From Ptychodera flava (Eukaryota > Hemichordata > Enteropneusta > Ptychoderidae), in NCBI RefSeq assembly GCF_041260155.1, contig NC_091928.1:34599388-34663387 (forward strand): a stretch of 64,000 nt of DNA, read 5' to 3'. Positions within the stretch are counted from its first letter, which is position 1. Each line of letters begins with the position of its first letter. The notes under the pieces are model-generated. The model did no database searches, was not told the origin of the DNA, and saw only the letters and a list, made by a program, of their open reading frames with translations. Positions 62,282-64,000 of the stretch are shown piece after piece. Both the position numbers and the translations under genes were made by a program.

Positions 62282-63002
62282 TGCAAACACTTTTTATTCT
62301 AAACTTGAAAAAACCATGTCAGTCGATTCACACTTTAATGAAAAGAGTCGGAGCTTGTGATGCCTTTCCTTAATAAACATGACCCGATATGGTGTTTGCT
62401 GCAACAAAAGCATGTAACGAAACGTTATGACTTAAACTGCCCTGTTTTGTGGTCTGTATTTTTTAATTATCCAATCTATTCACTTTTTAAAAGACTAACA
62501 CGTTTGCAAGAGATGTATAAATATTGTATCGTTAGAATTACTAATGGTAAATTCTGTATGAAGACCATATTTAACAAAAGTGAACAATTAAACATTCAGA
62601 ATTATAATAAAATAGTTTTGCCATGGCTGCTCGTTTTTTCACCTTTATATGGAAGTTTGAAAAGTTTCCAGGTGAATAAAATATGTTTTATTGGTTTCTG
62701 TTTTTTCAGCTGTAAATCGCCGTCTAAGCTTGAAGAAGTATATAATGGAGTGCCTTGAAGAGCCCGGGAAGGCCTTTTCTGATGAACTGGTTTGGGTGCA
62801 AAGGTCAGAGGGGATATTTAGGTTCTGCGATGGCAAGGAAAGGTTTGCCGAACGATGGGGCAGGATGAAGGGTAACAACGAGACCAAAACGCCATGGTAT
62901 TCCAAAATGGCACGCTCTTTGAGAATCTACCAAAGGAAGGGCGTTATGCAAAATTGCAAAAAACAGCTACACTACAAGTTTGTACTGGCGCCATCCTTTT
63001 AA
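58529..63002 (+). CDS. Divergent ETS transcription factor with Pointed domain, ESE-like, five exons
   Basis: Exons 58529-58603, 59477-59552, 60782-61009, 61399-61557 and 62710-63002 (phases 0, 1, 1, 1) give 276 residues. Residues 51-126 form a divergent Pointed domain: [15 protein letters not shown], then [12 protein letters not shown] and [10 protein letters not shown]. Residues 127-179 include a basic, AT-hook-like segment, ARRPGRTN and SGRKPRRKG. Residues about 185-270 are an ETS domain: [34 protein letters not shown], then the recognition helix [15 protein letters not shown] and LHYKF. The domain ends six residues before the stop, as in ESE factors (ELF3, EHF, ELF5), which also combine PNT, basic linker and C-terminal ETS. 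Arg248 and Arg251 match the two invariant DNA-contacting arginines. Unusually, the first conserved Trp (LW) is Lys188 and the RYYY motif is RIYQ. The start follows an acceptor-like TTTGTAG by one base, so an untranslated upstream exon is likely. The donors of exons 2 and 4 (GTTCGT, GTGATA) are weak. Confidence 0.82.
58604..59476 (+). other. Intron 1 of the ETS gene
   Basis: GTGAGT donor and TTCATAG acceptor. Contains a C run at 59319-59328. I see no gene in it. Confidence 0.75.
59553..60781 (+). other. Intron 2 of the ETS gene
   Basis: GTTCGT donor and TTGACAG acceptor. Holds the (ATC)n microsatellite. The overlapping Ile- and Asp-rich open frames are artefacts. Confidence 0.75.
59965..60076. 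repeat. (ATC)n microsatellite
   Basis: About 37 ATC units with scattered GTC and ATT interruptions. Confidence 0.97.
61061..61346. repeat. Compound (TATG)n(GT)n(ATGG)n microsatellite
   Basis: About 200 bases of TATG, then about 28 bases of GT, then about 58 bases of ATGG, in intron 3 of the ETS gene, starting only about 50 bases after the donor at 61010. Open frames of YVCM or HTYI repeats across it are artefacts. Confidence 0.98.
61558..62709 (+). other. Intron 4 of the ETS gene
   Basis: Donor GTGATA (weak) and a strong TTTTTTCAG acceptor. Contains a degenerate CTAACTAG-type tetranucleotide region at about 62010-62160 and an (AT)n run. No coding sequence is seen. Confidence 0.75.
62212..62276. 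repeat. (AT)n microsatellite
   Basis: About 65 bases of AT in intron 4 of the ETS gene. Confidence 0.97.
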
Positions 63003-64000
63003 AAAAAATAGACGTTTCCCTGTTTGTACTTCTTACAAATGACACTTACCCGTCGACACAGATATCTGGAGAACGACAGATATTTCAGTATGACATTCTT
63101 CATGCGGAGACTAACATAGCCAACGCATTGCTCACAAAACTGACGCCTTTCCTCGAAACGAGCGAAATGTTGTTGGAATGGTTTCAGATTTGAGATATCA
63201 GTGTCTTAGCAGTTTCTAGTGAAGTGCGGTTAATTATATAATTAGTTTTACTCAATTTTTGTACCAGTTCTTTTGTCTGGCCCACTGCCCCATTGCTACC
63301 GCTGGCTGCGCTGCTCACGCAAAAAAGTGGCCCTATTTTCGTGAGCAGCACAGCCAGCGGTAGAAATGGTGGGCGAGATATATTCCTATGCTGTACCGCA
63401 CCCATCCCCCTATCTATTCATCCATTCATCCATCCATATAAACATACATACGTACGTACATACGTATATTCATTTACATGCACGAGGATTTACCGGTTTG
63501 TAGATGTAAATTTACATGATCGATTCTCGGTCACGGTTATGCTTTCAATGTGCTAGCCCGTACCTACTCAGAATCAGACCAAGTCATGGCCAATAACATA
63601 CCCATGAATCATTGCAAAATAATCCGAAAAAAGTAATTCGTACCATTTATATATTCACCCTGAAATATTTTCAATTCATCACACTATGTATAGTATACAT
63701 GTATTACAGTTTCTTTGTTCTGGGTCAAGTTGGTCTCTTGTAGGCATTTTAAGTAAAGCCTTGTATTCTTAGAGAGAATAATAGCTAATTTTAGATATAT
63801 TTGTCGTTGACAAATGGATCCGAGCATGAAACAGACTCAACTTCTGACAGGTGTAAATAGACATAGCACCTACATAAAAGTTACCGTAAGGTTTTGAAAA
63901 TTTGGCCAGTAAGCGTTTCGACATATACTTCTAAAGTATGTATGTTTAGTGGCATTTTGAATAATACCATCACTTTTACAGACACTAGGCAAATATTATA
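63003..64000. other. 3' region of the ETS gene and spacer to window end
   Basis: An A run follows the TAA stop immediately. No AATAAA was found before the window ends, so the transcript end is not fixed. A hairpin lies at 63280-63374 and a short CATC-rich stretch at 63415-63440. No other gene is seen. Confidence 0.6.
63280..63374. repeat. 95-bp hairpin downstream of the ETS gene
   Basis: GCTACCGCTGGCTGCGCTGC and its near-complement GCAGCACAGCCAGCGGTAG pair over about 25 bases, extended by CTCACG/CGTGAG. The loop is about 20 bases. It may be a foldback element or lie in the 3' UTR of the ETS gene. Confidence 0.8.

Overview
This is nuclear DNA of an animal. Genes are sparse, exons are short with GT...AG junctions, introns reach several kilobases, and the sequence between genes is AT-rich and crowded with microsatellites and small DNA-transposon relics. 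The gene content (an axoneme-type protein, a TMEM53-family hydrolase-fold protein and ETS/Pointed-domain genes) fits a bilaterian, most likely a marine invertebrate. No species can be named from the sequence alone. I see no bacterial-style operons, tRNA, rRNA or CRISPR array.

Four spliced genes, all on the + strand, can be assembled with every splice phase agreeing. (1) 2168-11195: six exons, 329 residues, a proline- and tyrosine-rich protein resembling ciliary/sperm microtubule-associated proteins. (2) 13115-19951: two exons, 349 residues, a TMEM53/DUF829 alpha/beta-hydrolase-fold protein with an N-terminal membrane anchor. (3) 44081-45138: two exons, only 99 residues, a Pointed (PNT/SAM) domain and almost nothing else. 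(4) 58529-63002: five exons, 276 residues, a divergent Pointed domain, an AT-hook-like basic linker and a C-terminal, strongly diverged ETS DNA-binding domain. Genes 3 and 4 lie about 13 kb apart. Both are interrupted by a phase-1 intron inside the same Asp codon at the start of the Pointed domain. A full ETS factor beside a Pointed-only protein is the arrangement needed for a Mae/Edl-style modulator of ETS activity, and this is the most interesting biology in the window.

The rest, especially 20-58 kb, is mainly repeat landscape. It holds a roughly 330-bp MITE family with at least nine copies in both orientations, built around an ATGGC-C-GCCAT core. It also holds two TTAA-flanked MITE families, two TAA-flanked elements with G-rich inverted ends (1.4 and 1.7 kb), a hAT-like 1.5-kb element, several foldback palindromes (one only 60 bp with a perfect 8-bp target duplication), a Penelope-like reverse-transcriptase relic, and many microsatellites. 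A few exon-like or ORF-like islands (16.4, 24.9, 36.2, 40.5, 42.2, 48.2 and 52 kb) are listed with low confidence because no family was recognised.
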